A DNA stretch of 64,000 nucleotides from Sporolactobacillus sp. CQH2019 (GCF_028765345.1 NZ_JARAJZ010000007.1:186409-250408); one strand, 5' to 3'. Shown: positions 16,573 to 25,252, numbered from the stretch's first letter. A program made the numbers and translations. Notes: generated by a model not told the origin, from the letters alone.

Positions 16573-17040
16573 ATGAGCATGAGGCGGTTGATATACGAAT
16601 ACAAACTGTCAATCCGAAAACTGAAACCGGCTTATGAAGCCGCGGATCTGGAAGAGAAGAAGATCATTGGCGGAATGATCCGGGACATGGAATATGCGGT
16701 GAAGTGGATGGAGAACGGGCGGGATCCGGGACGAAATCATATGGATGCAGACCAAAGCCGCGTCTATTATTATGATCCTGCTGTCCTGGATGAAATCGGA
16801 AGTATTTTGTATCAGCAGCATTGGCAGCACAATCTGGAGAATGATGAGCGGGTTAGTAACTTCCTTGGTGCATGTCTTACGAAGCGAGAAGAGGATGTTT
16901 ACCGGCTCTATGTCGGTGAAAGTATGAGTATGGCGAAGATTGGCGAACTTTTACATATTGCGAAAACGAGTGTACAGAACTTGGTGGAGAGAGCAGAGAA
17001 GAAAGTGGATGCGGAGAAGGAACAGGTGAGATTATTTTGA
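16573..17040 (+). CDS. Late-gene regulator with sigma-70 region 4-like domain (Xpf/ArpU type)
   Basis: 155 residues. The C-terminal part (LTKREEDVYRLYVGESMSMAKIGELL, then AKTSVQNLVERAEKK) is a sigma region 4-type helix-turn-helix. The N-terminal half is helical and rich in aromatic residues. Proteins of this class (Xpf in PBSX, ArpU/RinA elsewhere) activate the late operon that starts at the terminase genes. It lies before the accessory block and the HNH-terminase cluster. ATG behind GGAGATGCGGCGGG. Confidence 0.78.
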   Translation: MSMRRLIYEYKLSIRKLKPAYEAADLEEKKIIGGMIRDMEYAVKWMENGRDPGRNHMDADQSRVYYYDPAVLDEIGSILYQQHWQHNLENDERVSNFLGACLTKREEDVYRLYVGESMSMAKIGELLHIAKTSVQNLVERAEKKVDAEKEQVRLF

Positions 17041-17107
17041 TAAAAATGGAGTAAAATGGAAGAAGAGATGAAGGCTTATTTAATTTATGAAACGAGGGGG
17101 AGTAGGA

Positions 17108-18166
17108 ATGCCAAATATAAAGAATACAACAATAAAGGGTTACGAATTTTGTACACCTAAGTTTGGAGGAGAAATTCAATTTGAAAAAGTTTATGATCAT
17201 GAATTAATTGATACTCTGTTTGATTCGATTCTTCAGCTAGATAAAAAAATAAGGAAATATAAAAATGACACTGTCTCGTTTAATCTAGGGAACTATCAAC
17301 AATCTGAAGATGCCAATATTGCAGAAGGTTATTTTATTACTGCTAGGCATGGAGTTAGACGCCCTGAAATTGATATTAATACTCAAGAAGAAGTCGGTAT
17401 TCTTGAAAAAACTCAGGGTGTTGAAAATAATGTATACTTTATGCTCGACAAAAGAACTGGATTATTGCTTGTTCAAGATGATTTTAATAAGGTTTTTAAC
17501 AGAAAACTTCTTCACACTTTTTTATCTTATCATAAGAACATTGTCTATCCTTACATTGATGAATTTAATAGAATTAATAAGAAGACTCCTTTAAAGATAC
17601 ATAAGAGATCATGCTTTAGATTATTAACACTGCCGCCAGTTAATTTTATGGAAAAATTAAAAGAGTTTACTGAAATAAAGTCAGCAATTTTAACACTTGA
17701 CAGTACAACGGAGAAAAAGAAGGTAGATGTTAGTGAAATATTAGATAAAGAGTTAGAGGATAATGAGATCAACAAATACGATTTGGAAATTAAAATTAAA
17801 AATAAATCAGGAAAGGCAATGGTTAAGATATTTGAAAGATACTTTGAAAAAATAATGGATTTACAAAAATATGATTCTTATGCAATAGAGGGAAAACTAT
17901 TAAACGGAAAAATTAAGAGAATATCTCCAGATACAATTACGAGAGATTTTTATACTGACGTCGAATATAACGATAATGGGGAGGCTTTAATGAGTAGTAT
18001 ATATAATCAGATGGCTGACATTATATTGCATGACAATCCGATCAATGGTAAAGGCATGACACCGAATATCAAAATGGTGGGTGAAAATAATAATGTCGAT
18101 ATGGCCATTCAGAAAGAAATATCAGTTAGGAACCAGGATAGACCAGATCAACAAGAGATCTCATAA
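17108..18166 (+). CDS. Accessory cytoplasmic protein, RexA-like by arrangement (352 aa)
   Basis: Soluble, Lys/Glu/Asn-rich, from DNA clearly more AT-rich than the flanking genes. It begins MPNIKNTTIKGYEF; a beta-rich N-terminal region (about 1-150, with VYFMLDKRTGLLLVQDDFNKV in two strands) is followed by a helical and basic C-terminal half ending in a flexible polar tail. No nuclease or nucleotide-binding motif is visible. It overlaps the following four-TM gene by 74 bases. The soluble sensor plus small multi-pass membrane partner, in an accessory position of a prophage, resembles the lambda RexA-RexB layout; I see no convincing sequence homology, so this is inference from architecture. Confidence 0.6.
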   Translation: MPNIKNTTIKGYEFCTPKFGGEIQFEKVYDHELIDTLFDSILQLDKKIRKYKNDTVSFNLGNYQQSEDANIAEGYFITARHGVRRPEIDINTQEEVGILEKTQGVENNVYFMLDKRTGLLLVQDDFNKVFNRKLLHTFLSYHKNIVYPYIDEFNRINKKTPLKIHKRSCFRLLTLPPVNFMEKLKEFTEIKSAILTLDSTTEKKKVDVSEILDKELEDNEINKYDLEIKIKNKSGKAMVKIFERYFEKIMDLQKYDSYAIEGKLLNGKIKRISPDTITRDFYTDVEYNDNGEALMSSIYNQMADIILHDNPINGKGMTPNIKMVGENNNVDMAIQKEISVRNQDRPDQQEIS

Positions 18167-18716
18167 TACTCTGCTAATTTGGAATTCATATGAGGAAGGA
18201 TTCAATTCAAAACGCATTATTTTAGAATTGCTTTTTCCCGCAATTCTGTCTTTTATTAGTGTTCTTATTGCAATATTAGCTCATACTGGTAGTGCTGGTC
18301 TATTGAATAACATAGAATCAATCAACTCGGATACATTTTCAATAATATCGATTCAAATAGGGTTTAATATAACAGCGTTATCATTAATAGCATCATTTAA
18401 TAAGGAATCACTTCATAATGCCTTCTCGAAAGTTGAAAATAATGAAAAAGAGGATGCTTTAAAACAACTTTTAGCTTCTTTCGTTTATTGTGTCTTTGTT
18501 CAAACGGCTCTACTTACTTTAGGAATTTTTTATAATGCCAACTTAAAATTTCTTACGTCAATTAAGGCACTTATTAATTTAAATGATACGTTGAAAATAT
18601 TTGGAAGTTATTTACTTTATTTTATTTGGATCTTTATTATATTTCATAGTTTTATGGTATTTGTAAGAAATATAATTTTAATATTCAAATTCATACTAGT
18701 AGTTTTCAAAAAATAA
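18093..18716 (+). CDS. Accessory four-TM membrane protein, RexB-like by arrangement (207 aa)
   Basis: Begins at ATG 18093 (MSIWPFRKKYQ) with GGTGGG upstream; overlaps the preceding gene. Four hydrophobic helices: about residues 49-68 (LLFPAILSFISVLIAILAH), 85-105 (ISIQIGFNITALSLIASF), 125-147 (LLASFVYCVFVQTALLTLGI) and 173-200 (LLYFIWIFIIFHSFMVFV). A short cytoplasmic N-terminus and a loop with KVENNEKEDALKQ between helices 2 and 3. No family recognised. The tight overlap implies translation coupled to the soluble partner. A terminator follows, so the pair forms one cassette. Confidence 0.62.
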   Translation: MSIWPFRKKYQLGTRIDQINKRSHNTLLIWNSYEEGFNSKRIILELLFPAILSFISVLIAILAHTGSAGLLNNIESINSDTFSIISIQIGFNITALSLIASFNKESLHNAFSKVENNEKEDALKQLLASFVYCVFVQTALLTLGIFYNANLKFLTSIKALINLNDTLKIFGSYLLYFIWIFIIFHSFMVFVRNIILIFKFILVVFKK

Positions 18717-18758
18717 TGCATGTGGTACGAAATCTCAATATAGTGAAGAGGTATTTTA

Positions 18759-18785
18759 AGAGCGCTTAACTGGCGTTCTATTTTT
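18759..18785 (+). terminator. Terminator after the RexAB-like pair
   Basis: AGAGCGC pairs with GCGTTCT (one G-U pair) over a seven-base loop, followed by ATTTTT. Confidence 0.6.
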
Positions 18786-18813
18786 GTGAACAAATTCATA
18801 AGGAGGTATGGCG

Positions 18814-18984
18814 TTGGGTGATCATATCGTGATATTAACTGATAATTATCGTGCCTTGAAGCTTCTGAGATTTGATAATCAAGCAGACGCGGAGAATGCT
18901 TATCAAAAGTACAAATCTGAGGGATTTGGGGCCATAAAAGCACGAATTGAAAAAGCACACGAACTTAATATTGTTAATATTTAA
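18814..18984 (+). CDS. Small orphan protein (56 aa)
   Basis: TTG at 18814 lies seven bases after AAGGAGG; an in-frame ATG at 18808 is too close to the site. The product (MGDHIVILTDNYRALKLLRF, then a helix AENAYQKYKSEGFGAIKARI) has a beta-alpha-type pattern. It ends in a palindrome at 18983-19007 that may act as a transcription end signal. Function unknown. Confidence 0.55.
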   Translation: MGDHIVILTDNYRALKLLRFDNQADAENAYQKYKSEGFGAIKARIEKAHELNIVNI

Positions 18985-19024
18985 CCCCAGATAAGTGGTC
19001 TGGGGTTGGAGGAGGACCTTTTAG

Positions 19025-19684
19025 TTAGTATTTATACTTAACTAAGAAATCTGGATCATTTTGATAGAAAAAGCTAACTACTTGTACGCCGTTTGCAACA
19101 TTTGCTGGAGTACCTTCTTGTATCTGCTGTCCGTTTAACAAAGTTCCTTTTGTTGCATTTGTGTCACAAGTTGCACCAACAGGAAGGACGACAATTAATC
19201 TCACTTGTCCTCCTGGGGGCATCTGGAATCCCTTATATGGCAGTGTGGTCTTCAACTCAAAAGTCCCATCGTTTTCCGGAAGCAGAATAAAATCATACGA
19301 CAAATGATAGAATGTACTTCCGACAGGATCTGCTTTCATTGAAACCTGTTGCATATATTCCTGGGTGGCGATACCCATAACTGCGTCTGAAATAGCTGCA
19401 ACAGGTTGATTTTGTGATATTTCCTGCGCATAGTCAGTAACTTGCCGAATGACTTCTGATTTTGGAATTGGTTCAAAGCTAAATCCACCATTTTTAATCA
19501 TTTTTAAAATGTCAGGTGGAATCGGCTGTGTCCCAGGCACAAAGAAAATATTCTCAGCGTCCGGGATTGGTACATCTGTTGTAAAAGTTGAATCAACGTG
19601 AATTAAGTCATGATCGTGACTGGGAGAGTATCTTGAGGTTGGGATAACGGTCATGACGGTTTCATGAGTTTTGCAGTTAACCAT
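19025..19684 (-). CDS. Orphan accessory protein, leftward (219 aa)
   Basis: Transcribed against the phage late direction, with TGGAGG upstream of ATG 19684. Soluble, Pro- and acid-rich N-terminus with two short His stretches (SPSHDHDLIHVD), then a helical middle and a beta-rich C-terminal region (FILLPENDGTFELKTTLPY, GGQVRLIVVLP). No transmembrane segment or signal peptide. I do not recognise it. A leftward lone gene in this position is typical of prophage cargo expressed in the lysogen. Confidence 0.65.
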   Translation of the reverse strand: MVNCKTHETVMTVIPTSRYSPSHDHDLIHVDSTFTTDVPIPDAENIFFVPGTQPIPPDILKMIKNGGFSFEPIPKSEVIRQVTDYAQEISQNQPVAAISDAVMGIATQEYMQQVSMKADPVGSTFYHLSYDFILLPENDGTFELKTTLPYKGFQMPPGGQVRLIVVLPVGATCDTNATKGTLLNGQQIQEGTPANVANGVQVVSFFYQNDPDFLVKYKY

Positions 19685-19837
19685 GTTCTGCCTCCATTTG
19701 ATTTATCCTCCTCCAGTAAAAGAATTCGACATGTATGTATTTATTCCTCCAAAATTTGGTACTGGTTTACTGCTTTTGCAGGAATAATGTCCTGTTTTGT
19801 AGAATATTTACGTATTCTGGAAAAAAGAGGGATATTC

Positions 19838-20599
19838 ATGACTAAATTACTAAGTGAAATTGTAAGGAATCCAGATAAAATTATTGGATTATTAAAATTT
19901 TCTAAAAGGGAGTATCTAGAATCTCTTTTGGAAGGAAATCTTTATTTGAACAATTTTCAACATTTTAAGGACCAAGAACTTAAGGAAAAAAGAAAGGGTC
20001 AAGGTGATGCATATGATCTTACACTCAAAATGTCTTCAGTTCATATTGAAATACGTGACAATGCGACAGGAATGACTGTTGCTTCTGGTACGGGTAATGC
20101 TCTAATGGAATCTAAAGAGGATTATCAAAAGCATGTTTATTGTACTACTGCGATTACAGCAGACATGTTAGAAGTGCTTGATATCAAGGATGGACGATGC
20201 TCTACTAAGTTGATTATTCCTGACGAGTTGAAAATAAAAGCAGAAGAAACATTTGGCGATTCTGTCATGTTGCTTGATGTGAATGACTTTGTGTCAAAAA
20301 TAAGGAGGTATTGCGATGTAAATAAAATAATGTTAGTACACAATATTGTTGATTATAAGGATATGTCCAAAAATCATTTATCAAGATTTAAAGCATTCAA
20401 TGAAGAGATGCCATCTTTTTATTTTGAAAAAGATATATTATTTGCTTATCAGCACGAATACAGATTTGTTTTTCCAAATATCATTAGTGAAGAACCTGAA
20501 ACACTGCATTTAGACAAATTAAAAGACTCCAACATTATAGTGTCTATTAAGCAATTTTTGAATTCAGATATTAGGTTTGGAATTAATTTAGAAAACTAA
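19838..20599 (+). CDS. Orphan accessory protein with DUF2971-like N-terminal pattern (253 aa)
   Basis: ATG at 19838 follows AGAGGG. The start (LLKFSKREYLESLLEGNLYLNN, in pieces, then FQHFKDQELKEKRKGQGDAYD) recalls the opening of DUF2971-type proteins, where a short helix is followed by a small-residue strand and a region describing an entry strip. The rest is mixed alpha/beta with a C-terminal AYQHEYRFVFPN strand. AT-rich. Such proteins are often found in phage and defence cargo, but the function is unknown and the family match is only by eye. Confidence 0.55.
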   Translation: MTKLLSEIVRNPDKIIGLLKFSKREYLESLLEGNLYLNNFQHFKDQELKEKRKGQGDAYDLTLKMSSVHIEIRDNATGMTVASGTGNALMESKEDYQKHVYCTTAITADMLEVLDIKDGRCSTKLIIPDELKIKAEETFGDSVMLLDVNDFVSKIRRYCDVNKIMLVHNIVDYKDMSKNHLSRFKAFNEEMPSFYFEKDILFAYQHEYRFVFPNIISEEPETLHLDKLKDSNIIVSIKQFLNSDIRFGINLEN

Positions 20600-20619
20600 A
20601 TATAAGTGAATTTGTATTG

Positions 20620-20639
20620 ACACCTTATTGGGTGTTTTT
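20620..20639 (+). terminator. Short terminator after the 19838 gene
   Basis: ACACC and GGTGT form a five-pair stem, followed by five T residues and more T-rich DNA. Confidence 0.5.
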
Positions 20640-20728
20640 ATTTTGTTTTAAAGATGTTCTATTTAGGCGAATGAAGTTTAAATAAGTAGATATAAGGTAA
20701 CAAAAAAACAGGCAGCGTACATAATATT

Positions 20729-20766
20729 AAAAAAAAAGAACCTCCAGATTTATTTCTGAAGGTTCT
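20729..20766 (-). terminator. Terminator for the hicAB operon
   Basis: On the minus strand AGAACCTTCAGA and TCTGGAGGTTCT pair with a single mismatch and are followed by nine T residues. The stem includes the last hicB codons. Confidence 0.75.
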
Positions 20767-21172
20767 CTTTAATACCTAGGTGATCCTTTAAAGCATCTTG
20801 TAAGATTCCTGAATAATTCACTTTATTTTCTTTTGCAACGTCATCCAACCATTTAGGAATGGTAAGCGTTTTTTTGACTGACTGATTTTCCATTCTGTAT
20901 CTAAATGGAGGCATCCAAGCTTCGATCATTGTTGAAAAACTGTTGTTAGTAGATGGTTTTATCTTTCTGAAATCTGTTGGTTCAGGAATCGTTTCGCCAT
21001 CTTCTTCCATACCATAAAGATGTAAAGATAACGCTTCTTTGGCATTTTTGAAGGCTTCATTTGTATCTTTTCCGTATGGAAGACATCCGGGAAGATCTGG
21101 AAATTCTACAGATATCCCATTTTTATTTACTTCAAAAACGGCTGGATAGATGTATCTATCTTTGTGTTTCAA
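20750..21172 (-). CDS. hicB: HicB-family antitoxin
   Basis: 140 residues. N-terminal partial RNase H fold of HicB (YPAVFEVNKNGISVEFPDLPGC, in two strands, then NAKEALSLHLYGMEEDGE), followed by a C-terminal ribbon-helix-helix-type region (TLTIPKWLDDVAKENKVNYSG). HicB binds and neutralises HicA and represses the operon. TTG start behind AAGGA. It is the second gene of the leftward hicA-hicB pair. Confidence 0.9.
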   Translation of the reverse strand: MKHKDRYIYPAVFEVNKNGISVEFPDLPGCLPYGKDTNEAFKNAKEALSLHLYGMEEDGETIPEPTDFRKIKPSTNNSFSTMIEAWMPPFRYRMENQSVKKTLTIPKWLDDVAKENKVNYSGILQDALKDHLGIKENLQK

Positions 21173-21231
21173 AATATCACGTCCTTTTATTATATTTAAT
21201 TATTTATATTTATTCATAAGGGAAGTGAGGT

Positions 21232-21426
21232 TCAAAACTGAACCCCAGATTGTTGTTCAATACTTTTTAAAGTGCCGGATGGTATGTCTTTTCTAGGATG
21301 TGTCAATGTGACCCGTCCTTTTTTAGCTGGATGTTTTAGTTGAACATGATCACCAACTGTATGAACTATGTACCAACCGTCCTTTTTAAGTTTCTTTAGA
21401 ACTTCCCTTGATGAATAGGATTTCAA
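21232..21426 (-). CDS. hicA: HicA-family mRNA interferase toxin
   Basis: 64 residues with the HicA double-stranded-RNA-binding-like fold: SSREVLKKLKKDGWYIV, the catalytic-histidine segment GDHVQLKHP and the closing DIPSGTLKSIEQQSG. The TTG at 21426 is favoured because AGGAGG lies eight bases upstream, against three for the ATG at 21432. HicA cleaves mRNA when HicB is depleted. Toxin gene first, as is usual for HicAB. The module runs opposite to the late operon and likely stabilises the prophage or limits other phages. Confidence 0.9.
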   Translation of the reverse strand: MKSYSSREVLKKLKKDGWYIVHTVGDHVQLKHPAKKGRVTLTHPRKDIPSGTLKSIEQQSGVQF

Positions 21427-21502
21427 TATCATTTCCTCCTAACAATATTATAATAACACGTATTTATATACGTGTCAATAATTATTAAGAAGGCCGTCAT
21501 TT

Positions 21503-21793
21503 ATGAAGCCATGGGCAAAGAAGTTCTATCGATCGGCGGCATGGCAGAAAGCCAGGCAGGCATACATCATTAAGCGTTACGGATTGTGTGAACGATGCGG
21601 CCAACCAGGCGTCATTGTTCATCATAAGATCTATCTCACACCTAAGAACATCAACAACCCGAGTATCGCATTGAATGATAAAAACTTTGAACTCTTATGC
21701 AAGGATTGTCATAACAAAGAACATTTTGAAAAATATTCAGCGACAAGAAAAGGATTTGCATTCGACAGCAGCGGGAACCTGATCCACCGATAG
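21503..21793 (+). CDS. Phage HNH endonuclease
   Basis: 96 residues with the HNH motif: CERCG, then VHHKIYLTP with the catalytic histidines, and LLCKDCHNKEH. In HK97-type phages this gene lies directly before the terminase and the nuclease acts with the terminase holoenzyme in cos cleavage. Exactly that order is found here. Confidence 0.9.
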   Translation: MKPWAKKFYRSAAWQKARQAYIIKRYGLCERCGQPGVIVHHKIYLTPKNINNPSIALNDKNFELLCKDCHNKEHFEKYSATRKGFAFDSSGNLIHR

Positions 21794-21905
21794 GCCCCCC
21801 TGTCAAGAATAACGTCTGCCCTACATGGAGACCGGTGAACGGACCACAATTTAGCTGGATATGAATTTATATGCGAGGGTGTAGTCCGAGAAAGGAGTTT
21901 TTAAC
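21794..21905 (+). other. Gap between HNH and terminase, possible cos region
   Basis: A 112-base non-coding gap in an otherwise tightly packed operon. It starts with a C-run (GGCCCCCCTG) and has no gene. In HNH-containing HK97-type phages the cohesive end site is commonly in this position. I cannot identify the nick sites. Confidence 0.35.
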
Positions 21906-22271
21906 ATGATTTCAAAGGAGTTGTCGAAAGATGCCAGGATAAAAAAAGAGTTCAATCGTCTGAAACGAATTTTTAAGAACCTGCCTAAAGATCGGTTGAC
22001 ATCGGTCCAATCACTGATGAATAATGCGGCTTTTATGGCAGTCACTTTGGAAGATCTGCAGCAGGCGATTAACGAAAACGGCGTGATCAGCGAATATAAA
22101 AACGGCGAGAATCAATGGGGAACGAAAAAGAGCCCCGAGGTGGATGTCTATAACACGATGATCAAAAATTATTCTTCAGTCATCAAGCAGCTCTGTGATT
22201 CCTTACCCGATCAAGGGAATGGGAAGAACGGAGATAAGAGCGACGCGCTGATGGAGTTCGTTAAGAAATGA
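21906..22271 (+). CDS. terS: Terminase small subunit (P27 family)
   Basis: 121 residues, helical, with the P27-type organisation (RIKKEFNRLKRIFKNLPKDRL, then AAFMAVTLEDLQQAINENG and an acidic-basic end). The small subunit recognises the packaging site and recruits the large subunit, whose gene overlaps by four bases. Confidence 0.82.
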   Translation: MISKELSKDARIKKEFNRLKRIFKNLPKDRLTSVQSLMNNAAFMAVTLEDLQQAINENGVISEYKNGENQWGTKKSPEVDVYNTMIKNYSSVIKQLCDSLPDQGNGKNGDKSDALMEFVKK

Positions 22272-23941
22272 CTTATCTCGAAGAGTACGCTCGCGCCGTT
22301 TTGAGTAGCAGGATCGTCGCCTGTCATCGGATCAAGCAAGTCTACCGGATGCTTCTCGACAAACTGGAACATCCGGAAAAATATAAACCGTGGATTTTTG
22401 ATGAAGACGCCGGCAACCGGCCGATTGAGTTTATCGAACGCTTCTGCAAGCAGTCACAAGGTAAGATTGGGGCCCCACTTGAACTTCAGCTCTTCCAAAA
22501 GGCGAAGCATCAGGCGGTTTTTGGTTTCATCAATTCGCAGACCGGCGAGCGGCAGTATCAGGAAGTCCTTGATATTCGAGGACGGAAGAACGGAAAAACG
22601 ACTGAATTGGCTGCAGATGCTCTTTTTCTTGATTTAGCTGATGGTGAAGGAGCACCAGAAATTTATTTTATTGCGACTAAAGAAGGGCAAGCAAAAAAAG
22701 GATTTGTGGAAGCTTGGAATATGATGAAGCATAGTCCAGATATTCGCAAACACTTGCGTAAAAGACAATCAGATCTTTATTCAGATTTTAATCTTGGATC
22801 GATCAAGGCACTGGCCAGTAATACAAATACACTGGATAGTTTAAATTCCAGCGGTGTTATTATCGATGAATTGGCTGCAATAAAGAATCGTGATATTTAC
22901 GACTTGATGAAACAGTCGATGTCATCACGGAGTCAACCGCTCTTGACCTGTATCACGACAAACGGATTTGTCCGCGGCAGTATTTTTGATGCTCAGTATG
23001 ACTATGCAATCGGCGTTCTGGACGGAAAGATCAAAGACGATCGCTTCCTGCCACTGATCTACGAGTTGGATGATCGCGATGAGTGGGACAACCCGAAAAT
23101 GTGGATTAAAGCGAACCCGGGTATTGGCACGATCAAGTCCCTCGAGTTCTTGAAGGGCTGTGTTGAAAAGGCAAAGAAGGATCCTGGCTTCCGTCCGACC
23201 GTCATGGTTAAAGATTTCAATGTCAAGGAAAACTCGGCAAGTGCCTGGTTGACCTGGGACGAGATTGAGAACAAGGAACGGTTTGAGTTTGACAAAATGG
23301 GCTTTCGTTACGGCATAGGCTGTTTCGATGCTGCCGATACGACCGACCTGAACAGCGCACATGCACTGTGCATGCGACCGAACGATGACAAGATTTATCT
23401 GAGATCGATGTACTGGCTGCCTGAGGAAGTACTGAACCAGATGACGCAGGACGGCAACCGGCGAGAACGAGATAATGTTCCTTATCTGCTCTGGGAACGT
23501 CAGGGGCTGCTTAGGGCCTATCCGGGGAACAAGGTGGACAAGATTGTTTTTCTGAATTGGTTCAAGGAACTCAGAGATGAAGACGACCTGTATCTCATGT
23601 ATATCGGTTATGATCCCTGGCATGTGGACGATTCGACGCTGCGTATGTTTCAGGGCGAGTTTGGTCCGAACAGCATGATCCCGATCCGCCAGGGTCCGGC
23701 GACGATGTCGCAGCCGTTGAAAGAATTGAAGGCGGACCTGCATGCCGGAAAGATCGTCCACAATGGGAATCCGATTGATATGTGGTGCCTGAGCAACGCT
23801 GAAATCAAGGCGGACATTAACGGAAATATTCAGCTGGTTAAGGGATTGGACAATCGGAAGCGAATTGATGGTGTCGCCTCATTGGCCGATGGTTATATCG
23901 TTTTGAAAGACAAATTTGATGAGTATAGCAACATGATCTGA
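22268..23941 (+). CDS. terL: Terminase large subunit
   Basis: 557 residues. The ATPase has a deviant Walker A (RGRKNGKTTELAADAL, residues about 108-123) and Walker B (GVIIDELAA, about 197). The nuclease domain starts around residue 355 with GIGCFDAADTTDLN, the first catalytic acid motif, and continues to a C-terminal Asp-rich motif. It is the Terminase_1 type found with P27 small subunits and HNH proteins. It pumps DNA into the prohead and cuts at cos. Complete. Confidence 0.93.
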   Translation: MTYLEEYARAVLSSRIVACHRIKQVYRMLLDKLEHPEKYKPWIFDEDAGNRPIEFIERFCKQSQGKIGAPLELQLFQKAKHQAVFGFINSQTGERQYQEVLDIRGRKNGKTTELAADALFLDLADGEGAPEIYFIATKEGQAKKGFVEAWNMMKHSPDIRKHLRKRQSDLYSDFNLGSIKALASNTNTLDSLNSSGVIIDELAAIKNRDIYDLMKQSMSSRSQPLLTCITTNGFVRGSIFDAQYDYAIGVLDGKIKDDRFLPLIYELDDRDEWDNPKMWIKANPGIGTIKSLEFLKGCVEKAKKDPGFRPTVMVKDFNVKENSASAWLTWDEIENKERFEFDKMGFRYGIGCFDAADTTDLNSAHALCMRPNDDKIYLRSMYWLPEEVLNQMTQDGNRRERDNVPYLLWERQGLLRAYPGNKVDKIVFLNWFKELRDEDDLYLMYIGYDPWHVDDSTLRMFQGEFGPNSMIPIRQGPATMSQPLKELKADLHAGKIVHNGNPIDMWCLSNAEIKADINGNIQLVKGLDNRKRIDGVASLADGYIVLKDKFDEYSNMI

Positions 23942-23950
23942 GGTGAAAAA

Positions 23951-24082
23951 ATGAAAACAATTCAAAGCGAAGTAGAGGATCAACTTCGAGAAGTGCTTGA
24001 GAAGATAAAAGGTATTAATATTCATGATCGTGTAGAAATGCTGAAACGTGTCTCTGAAATCTACCTGTCATTCCATAAATGA
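23951..24082 (+). CDS. Very small phage protein between terL and portal (43 aa)
   Basis: ATG preceded by GAGGTG. One amphipathic helix pattern (SEVEDQLREVLEKI, VEMLKRVSEIYLSF). Short genes in this position are frequent in HK97-type operons. Function unknown. Confidence 0.6.
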   Translation: MKTIQSEVEDQLREVLEKIKGINIHDRVEMLKRVSEIYLSFHK

Positions 24083-24112
24083 CTTTGAACAGTATAGAAG
24101 GGAGGTGATGGC

Positions 24113-25252
24113 TTGTGGCCGTTTAATCGAACTGTCAAAGTGACACAGCAGTTTAAGATGATCACTGATCAGGGTAATGGCTTTTATTCCTGGTCCGGTA
24201 AATTGTACGAATCCGACATCGTGCGTGCGGCCATACGTCCAAAAGCTCGGGCAATGGGAAAGCTGATCGGAAAACATATTCGAGACTCAGCGACAGGATC
24301 CTCGGTCAATCCGGATGTCTATATGCGGATGCTGCTTGAAGAACCGAATCCCTATATGACCGGGCAAATGCTTCAAGAGAAATTAGCTGTGCAGCTTGAA
24401 CTGAACAATAATGCCTTCGCCTATATCAATCGGGATCCGAATGGGACACCGATGGAAATTTATCCGATAACAGCAATGGGCGTTCAGGGTCTGCTCGACG
24501 ATTCCGGAGAGCTTTACCTGCAGTTCAGTTTACTAAATGGCCGGACAGTTACCTTTCACTACACGGATATCATTCATCTCAGAAAAGATTTCAACATGGA
24601 TGATCTGTTCGGTGAGAATCCGTCGAAGGCACTAACTTCGGTCATGGAGGTTGTGAATACAACCGATCAGGGCATTGTTTACGCGATCAAAAACTCAGCG
24701 GTTATCCGCTGGTTGCTGAAATTCACGACGACACTGAGGCCGGAGGACCAGAAGAAAGAGGTCAAACGATTTGTTGATGATTACCTGAGTACAACGGGCG
24801 ATACGGTCGGAGTGGCTGCCACAGATGCCAAGGCGGACGCGAAACAGGTCGATCCGAAAGACTATGTTCCTAATGAAAAACAAATGGATCTGGCTAAGCA
24901 AAGAATCTATTCGTTCTTCAATACGAACGATAAAATCGTTCAAAGTACCTACAACGAAGACGAATGGATCAGCTATTATGAAGCGACCATTGAACCGGAC
25001 GCCATGCAATTGAGTGGTGAGTATACCCGGAAGCTGTTCAACCGGCGAGAACGCGGTTTCGGAAACAGGATTGTTTTTGAAAGCTCGAACTTAACGTTTG
25101 CGAGTATGCAGACAAAGCTCGGGCTTGTTCAGTTTGTCGATCGTGGCATTATGTCTCCGAATGAGGTTCGGGCCATTCTGAACATGGCACCGACGGACGG
25201 CGGCGATGTGATGATCCGCCGTCTCGACACGCAACCGACAAAGACACAGTAG
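24113..25252 (+). CDS. Portal protein (HK97 family)
   Basis: 379 residues, starting at a TTG five bases after GGAGGTG. Recognisable portal features: IVRAAIRPKARAMGKL near residue 40, then MRMLLEEPNPYMTGQMLQ and the central FNNYAFAYINRDPNG-type strand (here NNNAFAYINRDPNG). The dodecameric portal forms the DNA entry channel of the prohead. Followed by the prohead protease. Confidence 0.92.
   Translation: MWPFNRTVKVTQQFKMITDQGNGFYSWSGKLYESDIVRAAIRPKARAMGKLIGKHIRDSATGSSVNPDVYMRMLLEEPNPYMTGQMLQEKLAVQLELNNNAFAYINRDPNGTPMEIYPITAMGVQGLLDDSGELYLQFSLLNGRTVTFHYTDIIHLRKDFNMDDLFGENPSKALTSVMEVVNTTDQGIVYAIKNSAVIRWLLKFTTTLRPEDQKKEVKRFVDDYLSTTGDTVGVAATDAKADAKQVDPKDYVPNEKQMDLAKQRIYSFFNTNDKIVQSTYNEDEWISYYEATIEPDAMQLSGEYTRKLFNRRERGFGNRIVFESSNLTFASMQTKLGLVQFVDRGIMSPNEVRAILNMAPTDGGDVMIRRLDTQPTKTQ

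Noticed and set aside
17108-18716. Identifying the soluble plus four-TM pair as the Kiwa system
   Set aside because: Gene order is reversed and I could not see the DUF4868 features of KwaB; only a general architectural resemblance remains.
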